This document shows positions 41,991-50,839 of a stretch of DNA of 64,000 bases, piece after piece (positions within the stretch are counted from its first letter, which is position 1; each line of letters starts with the position of its first letter). Position numbers and translations under genes: made by a program. Origin of the DNA: Zhongshania aquatica (GTDB lineage Bacteria; Pseudomonadota; Gammaproteobacteria; Pseudomonadales; Spongiibacteraceae); the NCBI RefSeq assembly GCF_027257955.1, contig NZ_JANZNQ010000011.1:80054-144053 (forward strand), written 5' to 3'. The notes under the pieces were generated by a model. The model was not told the DNA's origin, did no database searches, and saw nothing but the letters and a program-made list of their open reading frames with translations.

Positions 41991-43532
41991 TCATCCCTGA
42001 TTGATTACATATGGATTGGCAAGTGTCACCGAAATACGTTTATTGCCGCCGTTTTTCTGATTCTTTTCTGGGTTACTGGCTAGTAACTTTTGGCCAATAT
42101 CGGCTGGAATACCGTCGGTAGACAGGTCAATAAGTTCTAGCTCGGCGATGATGTCGTCTGCATCGTGAATGATAGATTGCGAGCCGAAGGAGTCCTGCAC
42201 GGGTAATAGTAGTGAGTTCTTCAAGGCAATAGCAACATTGTTAAGACGACAAGCGTGCAAAAATATGTAGATGAATCCTCGACAAACAGTGATTAGATCG
42301 CCGTCACGTTTGATATGGCAGAGATTGAGCGATTGCTCCATTGTTATGCCGCGTAGAGGTTCAAACCGCACTAAAATATGTTCGATGCCGGAGTATCGCT
42401 GTGCATCCATTGTCTTGCCAACAGTTGCGGCGAAGGTGTGGGGTTCTGCATAGCCCCGGTAATCAGACGTTTGTCTGCTCTCTAGAAGCCCGTACAATGT
42501 TGGCGGCAGTTTGCGCCGGAGTTGGTCGCCTCGTATGGCTTCGATTTGGCTGATTAATCGCGTAGTGGTGATAATGTAAGGGATAATTTGGCTTGCCCCT
42601 GCCTTCAGTAAGAACTCTTCATCTGCGTAACGAAGGCACTGTACATTTTCCCGTATCAGTATTTTAATTTTGTGCTTGTAACGAGATCGCAGTTGATAGG
42701 TCATTGTGGCGAGTTCTACCACTTCGCTCGGCGAGGCACAGGCAAAGATCACCGTTGCGTTGCCAAGCTCCTCGATCGAATTCATAATCAGATTGTTACT
42801 GGCAACGCTTACGCTAACTTGTAGTTCCGATGATATTTCATTGGCGATACTAGTAGTGGTATATATCCCGCCATTCGATACGTTGCTATCTGGTGAGAAA
42901 TCACTATGCGCTGTGTGCTCTGCAGGAATGTCCATAGCTTCTAGGGAGCCTACTGTGTTTGTAACGAGCAGGTATTCCTGGTCTGCAACAACACTGTTTG
43001 AAGAGCCCCAAAAGTGAATAAAGTAGCGGTAGTGGCTGGCATCAAGGGCGTAGAAACTAGTGAGACCAGACAAATAACTATTAGAGTGCAGTGCAGCGGA
43101 CTCTAAGGTTTTAATTTCACCGTGACAAAGAAACAATACGCTGTGATTGTATTTCCTAGCCCATTTCTGCCAAGCAGCTAGTACGTTGTTTAGCTTGGGA
43201 TGCTGGTCACTAGGAAAGGCGGACGCTTTGATGAATATAATGTAAAGTGCAGGCTTAGCAGGCGACATCTTTTTTAAATCGCGTAACAAGGCGCTAGCTG
43301 TTGCGGGAATTTTTTGCTCTGGGTCATGCCAAAAATGTACGCGTTTACATTTTTCACTAAGGCATTTTTCAAGTAATTGTTCGGCGTCATCATCATACCC
43401 GCGAAAGAGGTCCTCCGGTGAGCAAAGGCCGATGAGGTGAGGCGCGTCATTGCGATTGCAGATACTGTCGATCAACGCGGGGGCATGTTTTTTCCCTGCG
43501 CTTAGGCAGAAATACACACTACCGGGTGTCAT
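41991..43532 (-). CDS. bcsE: c-di-GMP-binding cellulose factor BcsE
   Basis: A 513-residue cytoplasmic protein of the Bcs complex. The N-terminal receiver-like and middle NTPase-like domains are followed by the GIL domain (about 345-490). Its c-di-GMP motif RxGD is RDGD at 409-412, almost the same position as in E. coli BcsE (415-418). BcsE boosts cellulose output when c-di-GMP is bound. ATG 43532 opens the minus-strand unit. The promoter region of 253 bases is shared with bcsR. Confidence 0.95.
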   Translation of the reverse strand: MTPGSVYFCLSAGKKHAPALIDSICNRNDAPHLIGLCSPEDLFRGYDDDAEQLLEKCLSEKCKRVHFWHDPEQKIPATASALLRDLKKMSPAKPALYIIFIKASAFPSDQHPKLNNVLAAWQKWARKYNHSVLFLCHGEIKTLESAALHSNSYLSGLTSFYALDASHYRYFIHFWGSSNSVVADQEYLLVTNTVGSLEAMDIPAEHTAHSDFSPDSNVSNGGIYTTTSIANEISSELQVSVSVASNNLIMNSIEELGNATVIFACASPSEVVELATMTYQLRSRYKHKIKILIRENVQCLRYADEEFLLKAGASQIIPYIITTTRLISQIEAIRGDQLRRKLPPTLYGLLESRQTSDYRGYAEPHTFAATVGKTMDAQRYSGIEHILVRFEPLRGITMEQSLNLCHIKRDGDLITVCRGFIYIFLHACRLNNVAIALKNSLLLPVQDSFGSQSIIHDADDIIAELELIDLSTDGIPADIGQKLLASNPEKNQKNGGNKRISVTLANPYVINQG

Positions 43533-43785
43533 TTCAGTGCCACTTACCGGGATATTTGCCAGCCCCAGCCAGTGGGGCTTGATGTCAACGTTAGTATCTA
43601 GAATGTCTAATGTCCTTTACTACCCGCCTGCTATTAGCGACGCGCTAGGTAGCAATGTGAATTGCAAGCCGTTGTTTGCGGAAATAGTAAACTATTTCAA
43701 TGAAATGGTGTAGCGATGAGGCTTTGAATATGGAACCTTAGGCCGAATATCGGTAATCTGTCTTTTAGCAGTTAACACGCTGCAT

Positions 43786-44022
43786 GTGAACGTTGAGCGA
43801 AAAGCAAGGAACACCGTATTGTCGATTAATAGTCGTGATGTAAGTACTGCCTATAACGCATTTGGGGATGACTCTTCTGGGTATCAGGAGTTAAGTGAGG
43901 GCGAATACGTGTTGTCTATCCTCCTTAAATGGCCTGCCCTAGCGCAAATGAACGGATTAGCGGCGAATGACGGGGTATCAGGCTTAAAAGGAAATAGCGA
44001 AATAAGCAAGGAAGAATCTTAG
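43786..44022 (+). CDS. bcsR: Cellulose biosynthesis protein BcsR
   Basis: A 78-residue small cytoplasmic protein. The segment SGYQELSEGEYVLSILLKWPALAQ (in parts: ELSEGEYVLSILLKWP) aligns with the conserved core of E. coli BcsR (62 residues), including Lys-Trp-Pro-x-L-A. BcsR forms a regulatory complex with BcsQ and supports synthase assembly. The start is unsure: GTG 43786 gives the longest form, while TTG 43819 has AAGGA 8 bases upstream and would give 67 residues, nearer to the E. coli length. The stop overlaps the bcsQ start by one base. Confidence 0.8.
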   Translation: MNVERKARNTVLSINSRDVSTAYNAFGDDSSGYQELSEGEYVLSILLKWPALAQMNGLAANDGVSGLKGNSEISKEES

Positions 44023-44798
44023 TGCCTGTTGTCATTGTTTCTGGTTTTCGGGGAGGGGTTGGTTCGACCACAATAGTGTCGAATCTAGCATCTGCCTTGC
44101 AGCGCGCGGATTGCCAGACGCTCTCTATCGATCTGCACCCCGATAATCAACTTTGTGTGCACTACGGTGTAGATCAGGAAATTCCAACAGGTTGGGCGCA
44201 GGCGATTGTCGACGGTGACGACTGGAAGCGATGTGCATTTCAGTCAGCGGATGGTCGTCGAATTTTGCCCTTCGGGGAGTTAAGCCATTTTCAGTTCGCG
44301 CAGTTTCGAGAAGCATTGCCTGCGTCAATCGCCGCGATGGCTAAAATATTAGCGCCACAGCCTGACGAATGGCTGCTAGTCGATATGCCGGTAGATCGTC
44401 ATCGCGCGTTGGAAGAAAACACGATTACCAGACTTTACCAAGAAATTTATGCCTTGGCTGACATTACCTTATATGTGATCAATCCAGAGCTTGGTTGCTA
44501 TCGGCTGTTAAAACAGGCGGCGTTAAATGGGGAATCCCTTAGTGACAAACAGCTCTATGTCATAAATGGCGTAAATACCAACTCCAGTTTGAGTATGGAT
44601 ATTGAATTGTTGTTGCGGGCGGAGTTTTCCCCCCAGATGCTACCCGTGTCTATTCATCAAGATACCGCCTTGCCTGAGGCAGCGGCGTTTATGGCTGCAG
44701 TGAGCGAATACATGCCTGACAGCAAATCAGCAAGCGATTTTCACTCTTTAGCCTTATGGTTATTGGGTCGATTTGGTAAGGGCGGCGCTGGTGAGTAA
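44022..44798 (+). CDS. bcsQ: Cellulose biosynthesis ATPase BcsQ
   Basis: A 258-residue ParA/MinD-like ATPase. The deviant Walker A region reads FRGGVGSTTIVSNLASA near the N-terminus, with Arg in place of the signature Lys, just as E. coli BcsQ has VRGGVGTTT. SIDLHPDNQLCVHYGVD supplies Walker A' and switch residues. BcsQ works with BcsR to position and stabilise the synthase at the membrane. The start is GTG 44022, within the bcsR stop. Its end overlaps the start of bcsA. Confidence 0.95.
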   Translation: MPVVIVSGFRGGVGSTTIVSNLASALQRADCQTLSIDLHPDNQLCVHYGVDQEIPTGWAQAIVDGDDWKRCAFQSADGRRILPFGELSHFQFAQFREALPASIAAMAKILAPQPDEWLLVDMPVDRHRALEENTITRLYQEIYALADITLYVINPELGCYRLLKQAALNGESLSDKQLYVINGVNTNSSLSMDIELLLRAEFSPQMLPVSIHQDTALPEAAAFMAAVSEYMPDSKSASDFHSLALWLLGRFGKGGAGE

Positions 44799-47451
44799 AT
44801 CAATTGACGTAAGCGAACTTAATATTGGCCAACTGGTAGATGTTGCGCGCCGATACTACAGTGCTCGCTTGCCGGCATTTCGGGGATTGAAACCCTACAG
44901 ATTGATGGGCTATTTTATTGTTCCGCTGTGGCTGACGTTTTGTTTTCTGTTCTTAAAACCTAAAATTTCTGGCGTATATAGCTGGAAATTGCCGTTGATT
45001 TATTTCCCCCAGATTAATTTTAGCCGGCCTAGGTTTAGCGATCTTTTTCGTTTTTTGATCCAGCTGTGTTGGTTATTCTTGGTTAGGCAGCAGCCGGGTA
45101 GAAAAACGTCAGTGAATTTAGACGGAACGCGCTCAGATTCCATACCAAAGCCGACACCGATTCGTCTCGCCGCTAGTAGACTTAAAATACTGGTGTTTAG
45201 TAATCCACTAAGTCGGCTTTTTAGTAAGCGTCTACAAGAGCTTGAATTGCAGGCTACGAATGGATCAAATACTAGCTCGAAAAAGCCATTCACCGCGACA
45301 ACCCTTGGACGTTCAATATTTGGTTTCATCATTGTCGCCCTGGCGATAATGAGCTTTACCGTCCCGCTGACGGTACAAGATCAGTTTATTTTTGTCAGCT
45401 TATTGTTTTTATTGTCTTACGTTTTAAATCGTGTTCCCGGCCATATTCCCTTAATGTTGATGGTTGGACTATCACTGATTACAACCGGCCGCTATGTTTG
45501 GTGGCGCTGTGGTTCTACCTTAAATTTCGACGACCCAGTAGGCTTGTTTTTTGGTATCGGTCTACTCATGGCAGAAGCTTACGCTTGGTTGGTGATGTTG
45601 CTTGGCTATATTCAAAATATTCGTCCGCTGCATCGTGGAACGGTGCCACTGCCAGAAGATTCTCGTTTGTGGCCCAGCGTCGATGTGATGATCCCGTCGT
45701 ATAATGAAGATCTCAGCGTAGTTCGTGCCACCGTCTATGCCTGTCTTGGCATGGACTGGCCGAAAGACAAGCTCCATATCCATATTCTGGACGATGGCAA
45801 GCGCGATAGTTTTAAAGACTTTGCCGCGGAGGTTGGTGTCGGTTATATCCGCAGGCCAAAGAACAATCACGCTAAAGCCGGTAATATTAATTACGCTTTA
45901 GAGCGAACCAGTGGTGAGTATGTTGCGATATTTGATTGTGACCACATTCCCACGCGTGTGTTTTTGCAAATTAGTATGGGCTGGTTTTTAAAGGATCCCA
46001 AATTAGCCATTATCCAAACGCCCCACCACTTTTTTTCGCCGGATCCATTTGAGCGAAATTTATCAAATTTTCGCAAGGTGCCCAACGAAGGTGGTCTGTT
46101 TTACGGTTTAATTCAAGACGGTAATGACCTGTGGAATAGCACTTTCTTTTGTGGCTCTTGCGCAATAATACGTCGCGCGCCCTTAGAAGAGGTGGGTGGG
46201 ATTGCCGTTGAGACCGTGACTGAAGACGCTCACACTTCCTTGCGTTTGCACCGCAAGGGTTACCGTTCTGCATATTTGCGAGCGCCCTTATCGGCGGGTT
46301 TAGCCACGGAAACCTTATCTGCACATATAGGCCAGCGGATTCGCTGGGCTAGGGGAATGGCGCAGATTTTAAGAACCGACAACCCCTTGTTTGGCCCCGG
46401 CTTAAAATGGCACCAGCGCTTGTGTTATTTGAATGCCATGTTGCACTTTTTGTCAGGTATTCCGCGGCTCGTATTTTTAACGGCGCCGCTAATATTTTTG
46501 ATATTTCACAGCTACATTATTTACGCGCCGGCACTGATATTGGTGCTATATGTGCTGCCACATGTTCTGCACTCCAGCATTACAAATTCGCGAATGCAGG
46601 GCAAATACCGCTACTCATTTTGGGGCGAAGTCTATGAAGTAGTGCTGTCATGGTATATCGCAAGGCCTACGACGGTCGCCTTATTTGCTCCTCACAAAGG
46701 GAGCTTTAATGTAACAGCGAAGGGTGGGTTAGTAGAAAAGTCCTACTATGACTGGGTGATATCTGCGCCATATATGGTGCTCGTGTTAGCTAATTTTATT
46801 GGTTTGGCTCTTGGTGTTTATCGGTATTTTAATGGACCGCAAAACGAGATCGGCGCGGTTCTCGTTAATATGACGTGGACACTCTATAACGTATTGATTA
46901 TTGGTAGTGCGGTCGCTGTTGCTTCAGAAATGAAACAGGTGCGTCGCGTGCATAGAGTCGAGACAAGTATCCCGGCTATGGTGAGGTTAAATAGCGGTCA
47001 TTTATTGCAAGCAACGGTGATGGACTTTTCCCTAGAGGGCTTGAGAGTCGCCGTAAACGATATGAGTAAACTGCCCCGTGGGCAATTTGATATTGATATT
47101 ATATTAACGCGAGCGAACCGTGAATTTACCTTCCCTATGCGCAGCGTGTACACCCTCGAAAATGCCATGGGCTTACATTTAAAACCACTCAGCACCGAGC
47201 AAATGACTAATTACGTTCAATGCACTTTCGCCCGTGCTGATACGTGGGTGAAATGGCAGGATTCCTATGAGTTTGATCGGCCCATGGCCAGTATGGCGGC
47301 TGTTTTTCGGGCCGCTATTTACGGTTATCGCCGTTTGTTTGCATTGGCACCATGGCCGTTGCCTGAAATTGCCCGCTGGTTGGTTGGCCGCTTTAAATAT
47401 TTATCATCTTTTAGCCCGAGAAAAGTTACGCCGAGAGCAGAATACCTATGA
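44791..47451 (+). CDS. bcsA: Cellulose synthase catalytic subunit BcsA
   Basis: An 886-residue GT2 processive glycosyltransferase that polymerises UDP-glucose and extrudes the chain. I use GTG 44791, overlapping the bcsQ stop; TTG 44773 is a weaker option. Catalytic motifs are DDG (334-336), DCD (382-384), the FFCGS acceptor loop (452-456), TED (477-479) and QRIRW (515-519). The C-terminal PilZ domain has RRVHR (718-722, RxxxR) and DFSLEG (745-750, DxSxxG), so it should bind c-di-GMP. A long N-terminal extension resembles E. coli BcsA (872). Confidence 0.98.
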   Translation: MSKSIDVSELNIGQLVDVARRYYSARLPAFRGLKPYRLMGYFIVPLWLTFCFLFLKPKISGVYSWKLPLIYFPQINFSRPRFSDLFRFLIQLCWLFLVRQQPGRKTSVNLDGTRSDSIPKPTPIRLAASRLKILVFSNPLSRLFSKRLQELELQATNGSNTSSKKPFTATTLGRSIFGFIIVALAIMSFTVPLTVQDQFIFVSLLFLLSYVLNRVPGHIPLMLMVGLSLITTGRYVWWRCGSTLNFDDPVGLFFGIGLLMAEAYAWLVMLLGYIQNIRPLHRGTVPLPEDSRLWPSVDVMIPSYNEDLSVVRATVYACLGMDWPKDKLHIHILDDGKRDSFKDFAAEVGVGYIRRPKNNHAKAGNINYALERTSGEYVAIFDCDHIPTRVFLQISMGWFLKDPKLAIIQTPHHFFSPDPFERNLSNFRKVPNEGGLFYGLIQDGNDLWNSTFFCGSCAIIRRAPLEEVGGIAVETVTEDAHTSLRLHRKGYRSAYLRAPLSAGLATETLSAHIGQRIRWARGMAQILRTDNPLFGPGLKWHQRLCYLNAMLHFLSGIPRLVFLTAPLIFLIFHSYIIYAPALILVLYVLPHVLHSSITNSRMQGKYRYSFWGEVYEVVLSWYIARPTTVALFAPHKGSFNVTAKGGLVEKSYYDWVISAPYMVLVLANFIGLALGVYRYFNGPQNEIGAVLVNMTWTLYNVLIIGSAVAVASEMKQVRRVHRVETSIPAMVRLNSGHLLQATVMDFSLEGLRVAVNDMSKLPRGQFDIDIILTRANREFTFPMRSVYTLENAMGLHLKPLSTEQMTNYVQCTFARADTWVKWQDSYEFDRPMASMAAVFRAAIYGYRRLFALAPWPLPEIARWLVGRFKYLSSFSPRKVTPRAEYL

Positions 47452-49703
47452 GCTTCGCTAATTATCGACTTGTTAAAATCGTCGCATTTACTGTCCTGCT
47501 GCTGGCATCGTTGGCCGAGGCAGAGCCTTTGTCCGTGATGGTGGATGATGAACCACAAATCATTGAACGCCATTTTTTGCTAAGCGACCTGGGTTATTCA
47601 GCATCTATTGAATTACAGGGTAGTAAAAGCGATACCTATATCGGTTTTGGCTCTCGACTTGACGAGGTGATAACAGGTGGGGAGTTGGATTTATCGTTTA
47701 TTTCCTCTCCGGCATTACAGTCAAAGTTCTCGCATCTAAAGGTGTATTTTAACCAAGAGTTGATGAAGGTGGTTCCTGTTGAGGAGGGAACGCAGGGTGA
47801 TGTAGTGGAATCCAAAATACCTTTGGATTCGCGATTTTTCTCAAATTATAACCAGATTCGTATAGAGCTGATTGGCCATTTAGATCTTGAATGCTGGAAT
47901 CCAGATGATCAAAGTATCTGGGCTGAAATTAGTAAAAATAGCAGTTTACATGTAACGTCGCGCAAAATTCGTTTGCAGAATGATCTGGGTTTTTTACCGG
48001 CACCGTTCTTCGATGCACGGGAATTTACCAAGCTTGTTTTACCGATTGTTGTGCCCGACTCGCCTAGCATGGAGTTGATCAAGGCGGCCGGGATAAGCGC
48101 ATCATATTTCGGTGCCTTGTCACAGTGGCGGGGTGCGGAGTTCCCTGTGCACGTCAATACATTACCTGATCAACACGCGTTGGTTTTCATGACCAATGAT
48201 GAGCGTCCCGGATTTTTAAAGGATTATCCGCCAGTAAATAAGCCGACCCTCCAGGTGATTAGCGATCCAGAAAACCCTTACGTTAAATTATTATTGATTA
48301 TGGGCAGTGATACCGATGAATTGCTTACGGCTGTAAAGGGCTTGGCACTGGGTAATTCTGTATTGAGTGGTTCCGTTGCAGAAATTAATCACGCTTTACA
48401 AGTAAAACCGCGTAAGCCCTATGATGCGCCGGCCTGGGTGCGCACTGATCGGCCTGTGCTCTTTTCTGAGTTGGTGAAAGATAAGCAAGACCTACAAGTT
48501 ACTGGCCGTTATGGCATGCCGATCAATATTACCTTGCAGTTGCCTCCAGACTTATTTACGTGGCGCAGCCGCGGTATTCCTATGGATTTGCGCTACCGCT
48601 ACTCACCGCCTGCCGAGGATTATGACGGCTCACGTATGAGCGTATCGATTAATAAACAGTTTGTTGAGGCCTTTAATTTAAATAAAAGCGGTATAAGCGG
48701 AGGGGAAAAGCGGGTTCGTATTCCGCTGCTTGAAGATCGCTTTAGCGATGGCGATTTGGTTAGGATTCCCGCATTTAAAGTAGGTAGTAAAAACCAGCTG
48801 GGATTCCAATTTGCGTTTACCAGTGTCACCAACGGTGCCTGTAAGACCTTGCCAGCAGAAGCGCCGCAAGCGGTGATGGACGGCAGCTCAAGCGTCGATT
48901 TCTCGGGCTATCCTCATTACATAGAAATGCCTAGTCTACGTGCTTTCGCTAACGCGGGTTTCCCGTTTACGCGGCTTGCGGATCTAAGCGAAACGGTAGT
49001 TGTCTTGCCGCAGAACTTGACCAAGGTAGAAATTGAGACATTCTTACAAATCCTTGGCTTTATTGGTGCAAGCTCGGGATACCCGGCCGTGGCGGTGGAT
49101 GTTGTTAATTCTTGGGATCCTGCGCGTTTACATAAAAAGGATATTTTAGCGATTAGCGTCACGCCTGCCTTGAGCAAGGCAATGAATGACGATGACGCTT
49201 TACCGATGATTTTGAACGAAACCGAAAGGACGATGTTGAGTCCTGTTCGCAATAGACAGTCCTCCTTGAATATTGGAGAGAATGGCCGAGCGGTAGATAA
49301 CGAGGTCGCTGAAAATGTGAATGTGAGTGCGACAGGGGGATTGGCGGCTGTGGTCGGTGCTGAATCGCCCTTTAGCGCTGGTCGAAGTGTTATCGCTGTG
49401 ATGGCGGCAAGTACTGAAGACCTTGCTAAGGTTGGTGCAGCCTTTAATGACAGTGGCAAAATCGCTGCGATGTTCGGCTCGGTAGCTGTGTTTCGAGAGG
49501 ATGCTGTAAGCAGTTATTTGGTCGGCGACCGCTACTATGTTGGAAAGCTGCCGATTTGGCAGCTAATTTGGTACCACTTTTCTGAGCATCCCTTTGTTAT
49601 TTTATTGTGCGCTCTAGCGCTGATAGCGATGTTGGTGGTGGTGTTCTGGCGGATTCTTAACCAAATTGCGGCTATGCGTTTACGTGCGGGTGAGGATGAA
49701 TAG
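47448..49703 (+). CDS. bcsB: Cellulose synthase periplasmic subunit BcsB
   Basis: A 751-residue periplasmic protein anchored by one C-terminal helix (about 716-738, FVILLCALALIAMLVVVFW). A signal peptide covers about 1-25 (VAFTVLLLASLAEAEP). Repeated carbohydrate-binding and flavodoxin-like domains follow, with QSIWAEI and the TDRPVLFSEL segment typical of the family. BcsB is required for BcsA activity and guides the polymer through the periplasm. It overlaps bcsA by 4 bases and bcsZ by one. Confidence 0.96.
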   Translation: MSFANYRLVKIVAFTVLLLASLAEAEPLSVMVDDEPQIIERHFLLSDLGYSASIELQGSKSDTYIGFGSRLDEVITGGELDLSFISSPALQSKFSHLKVYFNQELMKVVPVEEGTQGDVVESKIPLDSRFFSNYNQIRIELIGHLDLECWNPDDQSIWAEISKNSSLHVTSRKIRLQNDLGFLPAPFFDAREFTKLVLPIVVPDSPSMELIKAAGISASYFGALSQWRGAEFPVHVNTLPDQHALVFMTNDERPGFLKDYPPVNKPTLQVISDPENPYVKLLLIMGSDTDELLTAVKGLALGNSVLSGSVAEINHALQVKPRKPYDAPAWVRTDRPVLFSELVKDKQDLQVTGRYGMPINITLQLPPDLFTWRSRGIPMDLRYRYSPPAEDYDGSRMSVSINKQFVEAFNLNKSGISGGEKRVRIPLLEDRFSDGDLVRIPAFKVGSKNQLGFQFAFTSVTNGACKTLPAEAPQAVMDGSSSVDFSGYPHYIEMPSLRAFANAGFPFTRLADLSETVVVLPQNLTKVEIETFLQILGFIGASSGYPAVAVDVVNSWDPARLHKKDILAISVTPALSKAMNDDDALPMILNETERTMLSPVRNRQSSLNIGENGRAVDNEVAENVNVSATGGLAAVVGAESPFSAGRSVIAVMAASTEDLAKVGAAFNDSGKIAAMFGSVAVFREDAVSSYLVGDRYYVGKLPIWQLIWYHFSEHPFVILLCALALIAMLVVVFWRILNQIAAMRLRAGEDE

Positions 49704-50839
49704 TGAAGTTGGCGGCACTTTTGTTCCTTTTACTGCTTCCACTGTCGTCATTCGCTGACGATGCCTGTCTTTGGCCGCATTGGGAATCATTTAAAAAGGC
49801 GTACATTGAAGATGGACGCGTCATAGACCGCAGTGATACGCGACAAATAACGACGTCTGAGGGGCAGGCGTACGGAATGTTTTTCGCGCTGGTCGCGAAT
49901 GACCGTGCAAGCTTTGAGCGGTTGTTGCAGTGGACCCAGACTGAACTCGCTGCGGGTGATCTAGGTGCGTATCTACCTGCTTGGTTATGGGGGCGACTGA
50001 ATCAAACCCCCACGTCACGGGCGAATTATCCGATGGGTGTGATTGATGATAACTCAGCCTCAGACTCGGATTTGTGGATAGCCTACAGCCTGATTGAAGC
50101 CGGTCGTCTTTGGAATCACTATTACTACACATCGCTTGGCTATTTATTATTAGCGCAAATTCGTCGCTATGAAGTACTCGATGTACCCGGTTTGGGTTTA
50201 AGTGTTTTACCAGCACCTAGAGGCTTTGATAGCGGTGGGGGAAACGTTCGCTTAAACCCGAGCTATGTGCCACTGCAAATTTTAGATCGTTTTGCAGAAC
50301 TGTATCCCAGGCAAGATTGGCAAAAGATTTCCGCTGCTTCCCTTCAGTTAATCCTACAAACTATGCCCAAGGGATATTCTCCTGATTGGGTCGACGTTAA
50401 ACCAGGCCGAGGTCTTGAAAACTGGGTTTTAGGCGTTGGAAGTTACGATGCGATACGCAGTTATTTGTGGGCAGGAATGCTTGCGGATACCAACCCAAAT
50501 AAATCGCGTATTGTCGCCGCGATGACGCCGATGGCATTAGCCGTTGAACGTAATACTTTCCCGCCGGAGAAAATCGATACCGTGACGGGGAGTTATTCCG
50601 GTACCGGGCCGTTTGGGTTTTCCGCCGCCTTGTTACCCTTTCTAGCGCAGTACAATATGACCGACGCGCTAGATCAGCAGCGTCAACGAGCGAACAAAGG
50701 TTGGGATGGTGCAAGTGCGGGTTCACGTTATTACAACAGCGTATTAGGTTTATTCGGAATGGGTTGGGATCAGGGCTATTTTCAGTTTTCTGAAAATGGC
50801 GCGCTGCTCACCGCATGGCAGTCAGGGTGTCAACCTTGA
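49703..50839 (+). CDS. bcsZ: Periplasmic endo-beta-1,4-glucanase BcsZ
   Basis: A 378-residue family GH8 cellulase. A signal peptide spans 1-18 (LLFLLLLPLSSFA). The mature enzyme starts DDACLWPHWESF, matching E. coli BcsZ. The catalytic acid Glu53 lies in TTSEGQAYGM, and DDNSASDSDLWIAYSL is the next conserved block, along with RLNPSYVP. BcsZ trims cellulose in the periplasm and is needed for good yields. The start is GTG 49703, and its end overlaps bcsC by 25 bases if bcsC starts at ATG 50815. Confidence 0.96.
   Translation: MKLAALLFLLLLPLSSFADDACLWPHWESFKKAYIEDGRVIDRSDTRQITTSEGQAYGMFFALVANDRASFERLLQWTQTELAAGDLGAYLPAWLWGRLNQTPTSRANYPMGVIDDNSASDSDLWIAYSLIEAGRLWNHYYYTSLGYLLLAQIRRYEVLDVPGLGLSVLPAPRGFDSGGGNVRLNPSYVPLQILDRFAELYPRQDWQKISAASLQLILQTMPKGYSPDWVDVKPGRGLENWVLGVGSYDAIRSYLWAGMLADTNPNKSRIVAAMTPMALAVERNTFPPEKIDTVTGSYSGTGPFGFSAALLPFLAQYNMTDALDQQRQRANKGWDGASAGSRYYNSVLGLFGMGWDQGYFQFSENGALLTAWQSGCQP

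Noticed and set aside
43450..43713. Plus-strand 87-codon open frame over the bcsE start
   Set aside because: It is largely antisense to the bcsE coding region, and the remainder is the bcsE-bcsR promoter gap.
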